This document shows positions 45,414-53,718 of a DNA stretch of 64,000 bases, in pieces. The notes beneath the pieces were generated by a model. The model saw nothing but the letters and a program-made list of their open reading frames with translations, searched no databases and had not been told where the DNA came from. The stretch spans positions 3,910,001 to 3,974,000 of the forward strand of contig NC_015675.1 of assembly GCF_000176035.2 (NCBI RefSeq). Reading direction: 5' to 3'. This stretch comes from Mesorhizobium opportunistum WSM2075 (lineage in GTDB: Bacteria > Pseudomonadota > Alphaproteobacteria > Rhizobiales > Rhizobiaceae). Each line of letters opens with the position of its first letter. The stretch's first letter is position 1. The position numbers were made by a program, and so were the translations under genes.

Positions 45414-46196
45414 CTACCAGATGCCGGTTCTGATGCCTGTCCAGACGTAGAACCAGATCGTCGGGTGGTACCATTGCCGCGACGGCAGGCCGGGGTCGAA
45501 GGTGGTGAGCTTTCCGGCCAGCACGTCGCTGATGGCCTCGACGCAGATGTCGCGCGAGAATGCTGTCTGCCGGAGCGCATAGCTGGAAATGGTGTCGCCC
45601 CGTTTGGGCTGGCCGCGCACCTGTTTCAGCACCGCACCGGTGTCGACGCCGGGATCGACCAGATGCACGGTGGTGCCGAAATTCTGGCGATCGCCCGATG
45701 TCAGGGCCCAGTAGCCGCCATTCATGCCGCGGTATTTCGGCGTGATGCCGGCGTGATAGTTGAGTACCGGGCAAGGCATCCTGGCCAACATGTCCTTCGA
45801 CAACAGCCGGCAGCCGTTGAGCAGGACGACGCCAGGCTGGAGCTTCTGGATCGCCTCGAGGCACTCCGGCCCGTTTGCCGAGGCAACATGGATGATCTCC
45901 TGGTCCCGCCTGGGCTCGGTCTCGAGTTTCTCCTCGGCGATCAACCGTGCGGCATGGCTGACGAGGAACCGTTTCCCCAGCCTGCTCAGCACCATCGTGC
46001 CAAGCTGGCCGATGGCGGAGATCCAGCCTTGGCGACGAGCCCGGCCAATGAGCAATTGCTTTTTGGATTCAGGGGTTTCGAGGACGACGCTTACAGGGCC
46101 GACGCGGTCCGCGATCGCGTTGATCATGGCCCAGACATGCTGGCCTCCTCCCGTGACGACCACGATCGGACGCGGACTGGACTGCGATGCTGCCAT
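45414..46196 (-). CDS. Formyltransferase-family protein
   Basis: The 260-residue protein has the formyl-THF transferase core: VLNYHAGITPKYRGMNGGYW holds the Asn-x-His pair, and TTVHLVDPGVDTGAVL holds the Asp. This catalytic triad is shared by PurN, Fmt and ArnA. The start is ATG at 46196, as GGAGG lies ten bases before it; a GTG at 46208 overlaps that site. It is shorter than Fmt and lacks a clear second domain. It probably formylates an amine of a sugar or metabolite. It stands alone between the C1 operon and a DUF4893 gene. Confidence 0.8.
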   Translation of the reverse strand: MAASQSSPRPIVVVTGGGQHVWAMINAIADRVGPVSVVLETPESKKQLLIGRARRQGWISAIGQLGTMVLSRLGKRFLVSHAARLIAEEKLETEPRRDQEIIHVASANGPECLEAIQKLQPGVVLLNGCRLLSKDMLARMPCPVLNYHAGITPKYRGMNGGYWALTSGDRQNFGTTVHLVDPGVDTGAVLKQVRGQPKRGDTISSYALRQTAFSRDICVEAISDVLAGKLTTFDPGLPSRQWYHPTIWFYVWTGIRTGIW

Positions 46197-46310
46197 GGAT
46201 CTTGCCACCCTCCAAGCGACCCGTTCTCGACAATGGGCCGGATGCTAGGCGGGGCGGGTTAATTGTTGGTGTGTCCAAAGCTCGCCAGGCAAGACATGAA
46301 AGGACCCGGG

Positions 46311-46886
46311 TCAGCGCTTGAATTCGAGGATGTCGAGCTTCGATTCATAGTAGGGGGCGGGAAATTCGATGCGCCATTCGCTGGCGCCGGTGCGGAAGGC
46401 ATAGCCGACCTGGTCGCTCTGCGGACCGCTGCCGTAAGGCTTTGCCGGATCCTCGTTGACGGTGAAGGAGCCGAGATAGATGGCACGCTTTTCGCCGTCG
46501 TCGAAGAAGCGGCCCTTGGTGCGCTGCGAACCGCTCACCTTTTCCAGCCGCCAGCCGGAGCTGTCATCGGTCACCTTGCACTTGAACCAGCCATAGATGA
46601 CGAGCGCCGACGTTCCGCCCGCCTTGATGGTGCGGCACTGCCAGTTGCCGGTCAGGTCCTTGTTGGAAAAGGACACCAGGGGCTTCGCAACCAAGGCGTC
46701 GAGCTGCTTGACCTCGGCCGGGTTGCCGGCCTTCGCCTCGGCAAGTGCCGCCTTGCGCGTGTCGCCATATTTGTCGAGTCGGGCCTTGTCGGCAGGCGTG
46801 ATCAGCTTTTGCACCTGGCCGTCGGCAAGGGCGGGCAGGGTGCAGCAGAGCAGGCCGATGGCGGCGAAAAGGGGACGAAGGATCAT
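46311..46886 (-). CDS. Secreted DUF4893 protein
   Basis: The 191-residue protein has a signal peptide (LFAAIGLLCCTLPALA-D, cut near residue 22). The mature domain contains LTGNWQCRTIKAGGTSALV and GWRLEKVSGSQRTKG, which I recognise as DUF4893, a periplasmic family of alphaproteobacteria with unknown function. The cysteines of NWQCRT and FKCKVT may pair. It lies in its own transcript near the divergent SDR gene, with about 150 A/T-rich bases between. Confidence 0.8.
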   Translation of the reverse strand: MILRPLFAAIGLLCCTLPALADGQVQKLITPADKARLDKYGDTRKAALAEAKAGNPAEVKQLDALVAKPLVSFSNKDLTGNWQCRTIKAGGTSALVIYGWFKCKVTDDSSGWRLEKVSGSQRTKGRFFDDGEKRAIYLGSFTVNEDPAKPYGSGPQSDQVGYAFRTGASEWRIEFPAPYYESKLDILEFKR

Positions 46887-47037
46887 CTGGAACTCCCTGG
46901 ATAAAATGGCAATCGATAAAAAATGGCAGTTAATGTCTGGAGCGGTGCCGCTGCCAGCCGATGACTGACTTTACCGGGTCGCTCGCGCCTGTCATCCGTG
47001 CTTAACAGCGTCACCATCAAAAATCATGGTGTGACGC

Positions 47038-47961
47038 ATGCGAATCTTGCTCACGGGATCGTCGGGTTGGCTGGGCGGCGCGCTCGCGCCGCGCTTGCGT
47101 GCCCTTGGCCATGACGTCATCGGGCTCGATCCCGTGCCGTCTTCGCAGACCCGCATTGTCGGCTCGATCGCCGACCGTGACCTTCTCCTGCGCACGGTCG
47201 GCGACAACCGTATCGAAGCCATCATCCACAGCGGAGCGCTGCACAAGCCCAACATCGAGAGCCGCGCCAACAGCGATTTCGTGGCCACCAACGTACAGGG
47301 CACGCTGAACCTGCTCGACGCGGCGGTGACGGCCGGTGTGGAGCGTTTCGTCTTCACGTCGACGACCTCGCTAATGATCTCGCAGGGGATACGCGACGGG
47401 TTCAGGGGCGGTGCGCGCAAGGCCGCCTGGCTGACGGAGGCGATGTCGCCCGAGCCACGCAACATCTATGGCGTCACCAAGCTTTCGGCCGAACATCTTT
47501 GCCGTCTCTATCATCTTCAGCACGGCCTGCCGGTGGTCGTGCTGCGCACGGCCCGCTTCTTTCCCGAAGCCGACGACATGGCGCATGCGATCGAACAGTC
47601 TGATGCCAACACCAAGGCGAATGAATTGCTGTTCCGGCGGCTGACGGTGGAAGATGCGGCCGAGGCCCATGTCGCTGCCTTGGAGAAGGCGCCGCAGCTT
47701 GGCTTCGATACTTTCATAGTCTCGGCGCCGACTCCGTTTCAGCCCGACGACTGCGACGCGCTGATCAGGGACGCGCCCTCGGTCGTCGAGCGCTATTTCC
47801 CTGACTTTCCGGCGCTTTACGCGCGAAAGGGCTGGACGATGTTTTCCTCCATCGACCGGGTCTATGACGCATCGCGGGCGCGAGACAGGCTGGGTTTCGT
47901 CTGCAAGACGAGCTTCGCCGACGTGCTGGCTGCACTGCGGGTGGAAAAGGGGCCGGTCTAG
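47038..47961 (+). CDS. NAD(P)-dependent epimerase/dehydratase (extended SDR)
   Basis: The 307-residue protein begins MRILLTGSSGWLGGALAPRL with the nucleotide loop, and has FVFTSTTSLMISQGIRD and a Tyr-x-x-x-Lys-like pair in RNIYGVTKLSAEHLCRL. It is an extended SDR of uncertain substrate, perhaps a sugar nucleotide. The stop codon overlaps the stop of the opposite-strand DUF1638 gene, so the two converge at CTAG (47958-47961). Confidence 0.85.
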   Translation: MRILLTGSSGWLGGALAPRLRALGHDVIGLDPVPSSQTRIVGSIADRDLLLRTVGDNRIEAIIHSGALHKPNIESRANSDFVATNVQGTLNLLDAAVTAGVERFVFTSTTSLMISQGIRDGFRGGARKAAWLTEAMSPEPRNIYGVTKLSAEHLCRLYHLQHGLPVVVLRTARFFPEADDMAHAIEQSDANTKANELLFRRLTVEDAAEAHVAALEKAPQLGFDTFIVSAPTPFQPDDCDALIRDAPSVVERYFPDFPALYARKGWTMFSSIDRVYDASRARDRLGFVCKTSFADVLAALRVEKGPV

Positions 47962-48602
47962 CGTAGTGGCGGCATGGCGGCAGCCGCGGCTTTCGCCATT
48001 CCGGCCGTCAGGTCGCCATAGCCGGTCGCGCGCCGCTCATAAGCGAGGCCGAGCAGGGCGGCGGCCTTTTCCGCAACCTTGTCGAGCTCCGGATCGTCGG
48101 TCTGGGCGAGATAGATCAGCTTCTCGTAATTGCCGAAATAGTCCTTGATCAGCTCCGGGTGCTTGTCGAGGCCGAGCGGCTTCATGAAGAAGGCGTCGAA
48201 CTGACGACACAGGAAATCCGTCATGTAGAAGGACATCATGTCGTCGTCGGCGACTTTCGCATAGGCGTCCATGCCCTGGTAAAAGGCGAAGCAATGCGGG
48301 CCGGCCATGCGCTCGACGCCGTGCTTCTCGCAGACCCGGTCGAGCAGGCCGCCAGTGCCGCAATCGGCATAGCCGACGAAGATGTGCTTGTAGCCCTCGG
48401 CCTTGGCCTTCTCTATCGCCTTGTCCATGGCGGGCGCGATGCGGTCGGGATAGAAATGAAACTCCGCCGGCAGACAGGTCAATTCGAGGTGATCGAGCCC
48501 GAGCTGTTCCTTGACGGCCAACACCTCGCGCGCAATCATCCCGCAGGCGATGACGAGCAGCCTGTCGTCTTGATTCGGGTTTGTTTTCAGTGTTTTGACC
48601 AT
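47958..48602 (-). CDS. DUF1638 protein associated with MttB-type methyltransferases
   Basis: The 214-residue protein starts MVKTLKTNPNQDDRLLVIA, followed by CGMIAREVLAVKEQLGLD. It has FVGYADCGTGGLLDRVCEKH near its centre, characteristic of DUF1638. This family is found beside MttB and corrinoid proteins in methylotrophic archaea and bacteria, and its role is unknown. Several conserved cysteines and the histidine near MAGPHCFAFYQG could bind a metal. It is just upstream (in map order) of the corrinoid protein gene and divergent from the entericidin gene. Confidence 0.82.
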   Translation of the reverse strand: MVKTLKTNPNQDDRLLVIACGMIAREVLAVKEQLGLDHLELTCLPAEFHFYPDRIAPAMDKAIEKAKAEGYKHIFVGYADCGTGGLLDRVCEKHGVERMAGPHCFAFYQGMDAYAKVADDDMMSFYMTDFLCRQFDAFFMKPLGLDKHPELIKDYFGNYEKLIYLAQTDDPELDKVAEKAAALLGLAYERRATGYGDLTAGMAKAAAAAMPPLR

Positions 48603-48666
48603 GGAACCAGCCGAGCCGGCCTTCGTTGCTGTGGGGTTAATTTATCTTTTGAGGGAGACACCATCC

Positions 48667-48801
48667 ATGAAACTGCTACGCATCGCACCAATCGCCATTC
48701 TTGCCTGTGCGCTGGCCCTTACGGCTTGCGCGAACACCGTCCGCGGCGTCGGCAAGGACGTCAAGTCGACGGCCAGGGCGGTCAAGGACACCGTCAACTG
48801 A
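48667..48801 (+). CDS. Entericidin-type small lipoprotein
   Basis: The 44-residue protein is MKLLRIAPIAILACALALTA followed by the lipobox cysteine (LTAC-A) and a short polar tail NTVRGVGKDVKSTARAV. This is the entericidin EcnA/EcnB pattern, a small membrane lipoprotein tied to stationary phase and osmotic stress. GAGGGAG lies 12-18 bases before the ATG. A strong hairpin at 48835 ends the transcript. Confidence 0.88.
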   Translation: MKLLRIAPIAILACALALTACANTVRGVGKDVKSTARAVKDTVN

Positions 48802-48834
48802 TCGGCAGCCCCGCCCGTCATTTGGGAACAAAAA

Positions 48835-48860
48835 AGCCGCGCTGCAAGGCGCGGCTCTTT
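48835..48860. terminator. Bidirectional rho-independent terminator
   Basis: AGCCGCGC (48835-48842) pairs with GCGCGGCT (48849-48856). AAAAAA lies on the left and CTTT on the right, so the hairpin can serve both the entericidin gene and the convergent corrinoid-protein gene. Confidence 0.8.
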
Positions 48861-48901
48861 CCATTGGCCATGCCGGCCACTGTCCATGCCGGATTGGCCA
48901 A

Positions 48902-49600
48902 TCAGGACGCAGCGCGCACATTGTGCTTGCGCTTCATGTAGTCCTTGGCGGTCTCGACCGCCACGGCGGCATCGCGGCAATAGGCGTCGGCGCCGACGGC
49001 CTTGCCGAATTCCTCGTTGAGCGGCGCGCCGCCAACCAGCACGACATAATCATCGCGAATGCCCTTTTCCTTCATCGTGTCGATGACGACCTTCATATAG
49101 GGCATGGTCGTGGTCAGCAGCGCCGACATGCCGATGATGTCGGGCTGGTGCTGCTCGATGGCATCGAGATATTTCTCGACCGCGTTGTTGATGCCGAGGT
49201 CGATGACGTCGAAGCCGGCTCCTTCCATCATCATACCGACCAGGTTCTTGCCGATGTCGTGGATGTCGCCCTTGACGGTGCCGATCACCATCTTGCCCTG
49301 CTTGGGCGCGCCGGTGGCGGCCAGCAGCGGCCGCAGGATGAACATGCCGGCCTTCATGGCGTTGGCCGACAACAGCACCTCGGGAACGAACAGGATGCCG
49401 TCGCGGAAATCCTCGCCGACGATGCGCATGCCTTCGACCAGCGCCTCGGTCAGCACCTTGTAGGGCACCCAGCCGCGCTCGAGCAGGATCCGCGTGCCTT
49501 CCTCGATCTCTTCCTTCAGCCCGTCATAGAGATCGTCGTGCATCTGCTGCACCAACTCCTCGTCGGAAAGCTCGGAAAGGATGATCTCGTCGTCGGCCAT
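48902..49600 (-). CDS. Methyltransferase corrinoid protein (MttC/MtbC/MtgC type)
   Basis: The 232-residue protein has a helical cap (ELSDEELVQQMHDDLYDGLK) and a B12-binding Rossmann domain. The B12 domain has the DxHxxG motif VKGDIHDIGKNLVGMMMEG (Asp112, His114, Gly117) and the SALLTTTMPYMK loop. His114 would be the lower cobalt ligand. It carries the methyl group from MttB to the methyl-THF methyltransferase. The start at 49600 begins MADDEIIL; the longer frame is not family-like. It is divergent from the MttB gene, sharing a 290-base regulatory region. Confidence 0.93.
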   Translation of the reverse strand: MADDEIILSELSDEELVQQMHDDLYDGLKEEIEEGTRILLERGWVPYKVLTEALVEGMRIVGEDFRDGILFVPEVLLSANAMKAGMFILRPLLAATGAPKQGKMVIGTVKGDIHDIGKNLVGMMMEGAGFDVIDLGINNAVEKYLDAIEQHQPDIIGMSALLTTTMPYMKVVIDTMKEKGIRDDYVVLVGGAPLNEEFGKAVGADAYCRDAAVAVETAKDYMKRKHNVRAAS

Positions 49601-49890
49601 TTTGATCCAACTCCTCACGGCATCGCGACTGCGTCGCAAGGCACAACAGATTTGCGTCCATACCTAACCCGCTAGGGGCGGGTATCCATAGCTGATTTGC
49701 GACTTCCCGCAAAAGGAAAGCGACTGGAAAATCTATTGGTTTTCTTGTCGATTTTGCGACAGGCGTTGGCGCGGACGGGCCGTTTCGAATAGGGTGCATG
49801 GCTACGATCCGGCGAAAGCCGCGCCATGCGGCCGCAACGGCTACGGACCGGTCCATATCGAGGCCCGGCCATATTCAGGGAAGAGCGATC
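49601..49890. promoter_or_regulatory. Divergent control region between the corrinoid protein and MttB genes
   Basis: This region serves both divergent genes. It contains TTTGCGAC half-sites at 49696-49703 and 49753-49760, GCGACTGCGTCGC at 49626-49638, and an A/T-rich stretch at about 49729-49750 that could hold a promoter. The half-site matches each arm of the palindrome before the GATase-AraC regulator (36149-36170). Confidence 0.5.
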
Positions 49891-51465
49891 ATGAGCGAAC
49901 ACGCGGCAGTCGACCAGGAAGCGTCAAACGCGCGGCGTGGGCGAGGCGCCAGCGGTGGAGCGGCGGCCAGGCGCGCGGCGCGCTCCGGCGGCGGCCCCGG
50001 CACGCAGCTCACCTACATCAAGCGCAAGATCAACGTCTATGAGGTGCTCAACGAAGAGGGCCTGGCGCTGATCGAGAAGAACACCGACACGGTGCTGGAA
50101 GAAATCGGCATCATTTTTCGCGATGACGCCGAAGCGCTGCAGCTTTGGAAAGAGGCGGGCGCCGACGTCAAAGGCGAGCGCGTGCATTTCCCGAAAGGTC
50201 TCTGCCGCTCGCTGCTGAAGACAGCGCCGTCCGTCTACACCCAGCATGCCCGCAATTCCGAACGCTCGGTGCAGATCGGCGGCAATGCCACCGTGTTCGC
50301 GCCGGTCTACGGCCCGCCCTTCGTGCGCGACCTCGACGGCGTCAGGCGTTATGCGACGATCGAGGATTTCCGGAATTTCGTGAAGCTCGCCTATATGGCG
50401 CCGTCGATCCACCATTCGGGCGGCACGGTGTGCGAGCCTGTCGACGTGCCGGTCAACAAGCGCCACCTCGACATGATCTACAGCCACATCAAATATTCCG
50501 ACAAGCCGTTCATGGGCTCGGTGACCGCGCCGGAGCGCGCCGAGGATACGGTGGCCATGGCCAAGCTCGTGTTCGGCGACGATTTCGTCGAGAACAACAC
50601 GGTGCTGACCAGCCTGATCAACGCCAACTCGCCGATGGTGTTCGACGAGACCATGCTGGGCGCGCTCAAGGTCTATTCGCGCCACAACCAGGCCTGCATC
50701 GTCACGCCGTTCATTCTGGCCGGCGCGATGAGCCCGGTGACGGTTGCCGGCACGCTGACGCAGGTCCTGGCAGAGGTGCTCGCCGGCGCATCGTTCACGC
50801 AGCTGATCCGGCCGGGCGCGCCGGTGCTGTTCGGCACCTTCGCCTCGTCGATCTCGATGCAGTCGGGCGCACCGACCTTCGGCACGCCGGAGCCGTCGCT
50901 GGTCTCCTATGGCGCGGCACAGCTCGCACGCCGCCTCGGCCTGCCGTTCCGCACCGGCGGTTCGCTCTGCGCCTCGAAAATCCCCGACGCGCAGGCGGCC
51001 TACGAGAGCGCCAACACGCTGAACTCAACCATCCTGGCCGGCACCAATTTCGTGCTGCATTCGGCCGGCTGGCTCGAGGGTGGGCTGGCCTCCTGCTACG
51101 AAAAATTCATGATGGATATCGACCAGCTCGGCATGACGCAGAAATTCTCCGAGGGCGTCGATCTGTCGGAGAACGGCCAGGCGATGGACGCCATCCGCCA
51201 GGTCGGACCGGGCAGCCACTATCTCGGCTGCGACCACACGCAGGCGAATTTCCAGACCGCCTTCTACCGCTCCAACATCGCCGACAACAATTCCTATGAG
51301 CAGTGGCTGGCCGAGGGCGAGAAGACCGCGCCGCAGCGCGCCAACGAACTCGCGCGCCGCTGGCTGGAAAGCTACGAGGCGCCGCATCTCGATCCGAGCA
51401 TCGACGAGGCCCTGAAGGACTTCATCGCCAAGAAGAAGGGGTCGATGCCCGACGCCTTCACGTGA
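49891..51465 (+). CDS. MttB-family trimethylamine/glycine betaine:corrinoid methyltransferase (non-pyrrolysine)
   Basis: The 524-residue protein belongs to the MttB superfamily (COG5598). It should transfer a methyl from a quaternary or tertiary amine, probably glycine betaine, to the corrinoid protein coded across the divergent promoter. Visible parts are GIIFRDDAEALQLWKEAGAD, FAPVYGPPFVRDLDGVRRY and APSIHHSGGTVCEPVDV. The frame has no in-frame TAG, so pyrrolysine is not used, as in MtgB. I chose ATG 49891 with AGGGA before it. The N-terminal 35 residues are Arg/Gly-rich (RRGRGASGGAAARRAARSG) and probably disordered. Confidence 0.9.
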   Translation: MSEHAAVDQEASNARRGRGASGGAAARRAARSGGGPGTQLTYIKRKINVYEVLNEEGLALIEKNTDTVLEEIGIIFRDDAEALQLWKEAGADVKGERVHFPKGLCRSLLKTAPSVYTQHARNSERSVQIGGNATVFAPVYGPPFVRDLDGVRRYATIEDFRNFVKLAYMAPSIHHSGGTVCEPVDVPVNKRHLDMIYSHIKYSDKPFMGSVTAPERAEDTVAMAKLVFGDDFVENNTVLTSLINANSPMVFDETMLGALKVYSRHNQACIVTPFILAGAMSPVTVAGTLTQVLAEVLAGASFTQLIRPGAPVLFGTFASSISMQSGAPTFGTPEPSLVSYGAAQLARRLGLPFRTGGSLCASKIPDAQAAYESANTLNSTILAGTNFVLHSAGWLEGGLASCYEKFMMDIDQLGMTQKFSEGVDLSENGQAMDAIRQVGPGSHYLGCDHTQANFQTAFYRSNIADNNSYEQWLAEGEKTAPQRANELARRWLESYEAPHLDPSIDEALKDFIAKKKGSMPDAFT

Positions 51466-51562
51466 AAGGAGCCCGAGTCAGGCGGGGCTAAAGTCGCCAA
51501 CATCATCCACAAGGAAGTCTGGCGGAGCGCGTTCTCCGATCCGGTCAAGAAGGAATGATGTT

Positions 51563-52243
51563 GTGCGCGGCATGATCGAGGAGATCACGGCCGCGCTTGG
51601 CGCCAATGGCCTCATTCTGCGTGGTGGCTTTGCTTTTGCAAACAGCAATGAGGCACCTGATGGCGTCTCGGGCGCGCCGGCAAAATCCGTCTTGCTGGTG
51701 GGGCAGGCGGGTTCGGCCCCCTGGCCGCATTTCCTGCGCTGGCGCGAGCAGCAGCCACAGCAAATCGCCAATCCGCTCGACACCTGGTCGCGGCAGGTTA
51801 TCGGCGCGGTGGCGGAGACATTCGGTGCTCGGGCTGTTTCGCCCTCGGACAAGCCTTATTTGCCATTCCAGGGATGGGCAATGCGGGCGGAGGGGCTGAA
51901 GCCGTCGCCGCTCGGCATCCTCATGCACCCGCAATACGGGCTTTGGCATGCCTATCGCGGCGCGCTGCTGTTCGAGGACGAGATCGCGCTTCCGGAGCAT
52001 GACGAGGCGATCCATCTTTGCGACAGCTGTGTCGAGAAACCGTGCCTGAAATCCTGTCCGGTCGACGCTTATTCCGCTGACGGGTTCGCCCACCAGGCCT
52101 GCCTGGCGCATGTGCGGGGAGCGAATGGCGGGCCGTGCCGCGGCGGCGGCTGCCTGGACCGCAATGCCTGCCCCTATGGTACGGCCTATCGCTATCCTCC
52201 CGAAGTCCAGGCCTTCCACATGGCGAGCTTTGCACGCCTGTAG
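51563..52243 (+). CDS. Fe-S protein with 8-Cys dicluster-like motif, downstream of MttB
   Basis: The 226-residue protein has 140 residues without a clear family and then a ferredoxin-like module: HLCDSCVEKPCLKSCPVDAY (Cys153, 156, 161, 165) and CRGGGCLDRNACPYG (Cys192, 197, 203), with Cys180 between. This could hold two 4Fe-4S clusters, like those of QueG and reductive dehalogenases. GTG at 51563 lies nine bases after AAGGA. It is 97 bases after mttB on the same strand. It may give electrons for corrinoid reactivation (inference) or act in another redox step. Confidence 0.7.
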   Translation: MRGMIEEITAALGANGLILRGGFAFANSNEAPDGVSGAPAKSVLLVGQAGSAPWPHFLRWREQQPQQIANPLDTWSRQVIGAVAETFGARAVSPSDKPYLPFQGWAMRAEGLKPSPLGILMHPQYGLWHAYRGALLFEDEIALPEHDEAIHLCDSCVEKPCLKSCPVDAYSADGFAHQACLAHVRGANGGPCRGGGCLDRNACPYGTAYRYPPEVQAFHMASFARL

Positions 52244-52348
52244 ATCCAGGCGGCGTGTCGCACGAAATCTTGAACGCGCCGGTCTTCGTTGCGCCTTGCC
52301 CATCCGCCCGGCGCCGATATGTATCGCTCGACACTCAGCGGAGCAGCG

Positions 52349-53086
52349 ATGACAAAGCAGGACCTTGAGATCAAAACCGGGGATGGCATTGCCAAGGCAG
52401 GGCTGTTCCGCCCGGCGGACGCTTCTCGAGCCAAGGCCGGCGTGGTGCTCTATATGGATGCGTTCGGGCCACGGCTAGCGCTCTACGGCATGGCCGAGCG
52501 GCTGGCGAACGAAGATTATGCGGTGCTGGTACCCGACCTGTTCTATCGCAATGCACCCTACGGACCCTTCGATGCAAAGACCGCTTTTTCCGTGGAGCAT
52601 ACCAAGACGGCGCTGACGGCGCTGATCAGCGGCACGACGCAGGAGATGACGATCCGCGACAGCGGCGCCTTCCTCGATGCGCTCGCCGCGGAAGGCGTCA
52701 CCGGGCCGGTCGGGACAATCGGCTACTGCATGGGCGGCGCGCGGGCGCTGAACGCGGCCGCGAGCTACCCCGATCGCATCGCCGTGACAGCGAGCTTCCA
52801 TGGCGGCAATCTGGCCAGCGACGCCGCCGACAGCCCGCATCGCAAGGCGGCCTCGATCAAGGCGCGTGTCTATGTCGGCACGGCCGGTATCGACAGGAGT
52901 TTCCCGCCGGAACAGTCGGGGCGGCTGGAGGAGGCGCTCAGAGCAGCGGAAGTCGATCATACGATCGAGAACTATGTCGGCATGGCGCATGGCTGGTGCG
53001 TGCCGGACCACAGCGTCTTTGATGCTGCCGGCGCGGAGCGGCATTGGAAACGGCTGACCACCCTGTTTGCGGAAACGCTGGGCTAG
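52349..53086 (+). CDS. Dienelactone hydrolase family protein
   Basis: The 245-residue alpha/beta hydrolase starts MTKQDLEIKTGDGIAKAG. The ATG at 52349 follows GCGGAG. It has the nucleophile elbow GTIGYCMGGARALNAAASYP, with a Cys in place of Ser as in dienelactone hydrolase, and the His in NYVGMAHGWCVPD. The catalytic Asp should lie near TAGIDRSFPPEQ. It would open lactone or thioester-like bonds in the cytoplasm. It is a single gene followed by the sigma factor, with 66 bases between. Not linked by sequence to C1 metabolism. Confidence 0.85.
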   Translation: MTKQDLEIKTGDGIAKAGLFRPADASRAKAGVVLYMDAFGPRLALYGMAERLANEDYAVLVPDLFYRNAPYGPFDAKTAFSVEHTKTALTALISGTTQEMTIRDSGAFLDALAAEGVTGPVGTIGYCMGGARALNAAASYPDRIAVTASFHGGNLASDAADSPHRKAASIKARVYVGTAGIDRSFPPEQSGRLEEALRAAEVDHTIENYVGMAHGWCVPDHSVFDAAGAERHWKRLTTLFAETLG

Positions 53087-53152
53087 GACCGCGGCCAAAA
53101 AAATCTTTGCATCACCCCAAGGATCAGCCATTAGCCTTCGTCCAACAGGCAA

Positions 53153-53716
53153 ATGATGGCGATGATGCTGGATGAGAGCGAAGCCTCCGACGCCGAACTG
53201 ATCGGGCGGGCGAAGGGCGGAGACAGGGGGGCTTTCGGCACATTGCTGGAGCGTCACTACGACTTCGTCTATCGTGCCGCCTATCGCTGGTGCGGCAAGA
53301 AGGCGGATGCCGAAGACATCGCCCAGGAAGTCTGCGTGCGGCTCGGCAAGGCGATCCGCGACTATCGCGGCGGCGGCGCCTTCACGACATGGCTCTATTC
53401 CGTGACGATGAACGCCGCGCGCGACATGATGCGCAAGAGCGCGCGCGAGACGGTCAAGACCGAGGCCTACGGCGTTCATGCGCTGATCTCCGGCGAGGCC
53501 TTGGCCGAGAGCGAGGATCCCGCCGAGGCCCTGTGGGCAGCGGTGCGGCAGTTGCCGGACAAGCAGCGCGACGCGGTGCTGCTGGTCTATGGCGAGGGAT
53601 TGAACCACGCGGCCGCCGCGGAGGCGATGGCGATCTCGGAGACGACGGTTTCCTGGCACATCCATGAAGCGAAGAAACGGCTGAAGACGCTGATGCGTTC
53701 GGCCGGGGAAGTGTGA
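53153..53716 (+). CDS. ECF-type RNA polymerase sigma factor
   Basis: The 187-residue protein has sigma region 2 (GAFGTLLERHYDFVYRAAYR then DAEDIAQEVCVRLGK) and region 4 (LPDKQRDAVLLVYGEGLNHA then ISETTVSWHIHEAKKRL). Region 1 and 3 are absent, as in ECF factors. Its stop overlaps the GTG/ATG region of the next gene, which codes for a membrane VWA protein whose first 95 residues look like an anti-sigma factor. A sigma/anti-sigma pair is likely. No promoter consensus can be set from this alone. Confidence 0.9.
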   Translation: MMAMMLDESEASDAELIGRAKGGDRGAFGTLLERHYDFVYRAAYRWCGKKADAEDIAQEVCVRLGKAIRDYRGGGAFTTWLYSVTMNAARDMMRKSARETVKTEAYGVHALISGEALAESEDPAEALWAAVRQLPDKQRDAVLLVYGEGLNHAAAAEAMAISETTVSWHIHEAKKRLKTLMRSAGEV

Positions 53717-53718
53717 CC

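Noticed and set aside
49891..51465. Pyrrolysine in the MttB protein
   Set aside because: The frame has no internal TAG, and no pylTSBCD genes are visible, so it is the non-pyrrolysine type.
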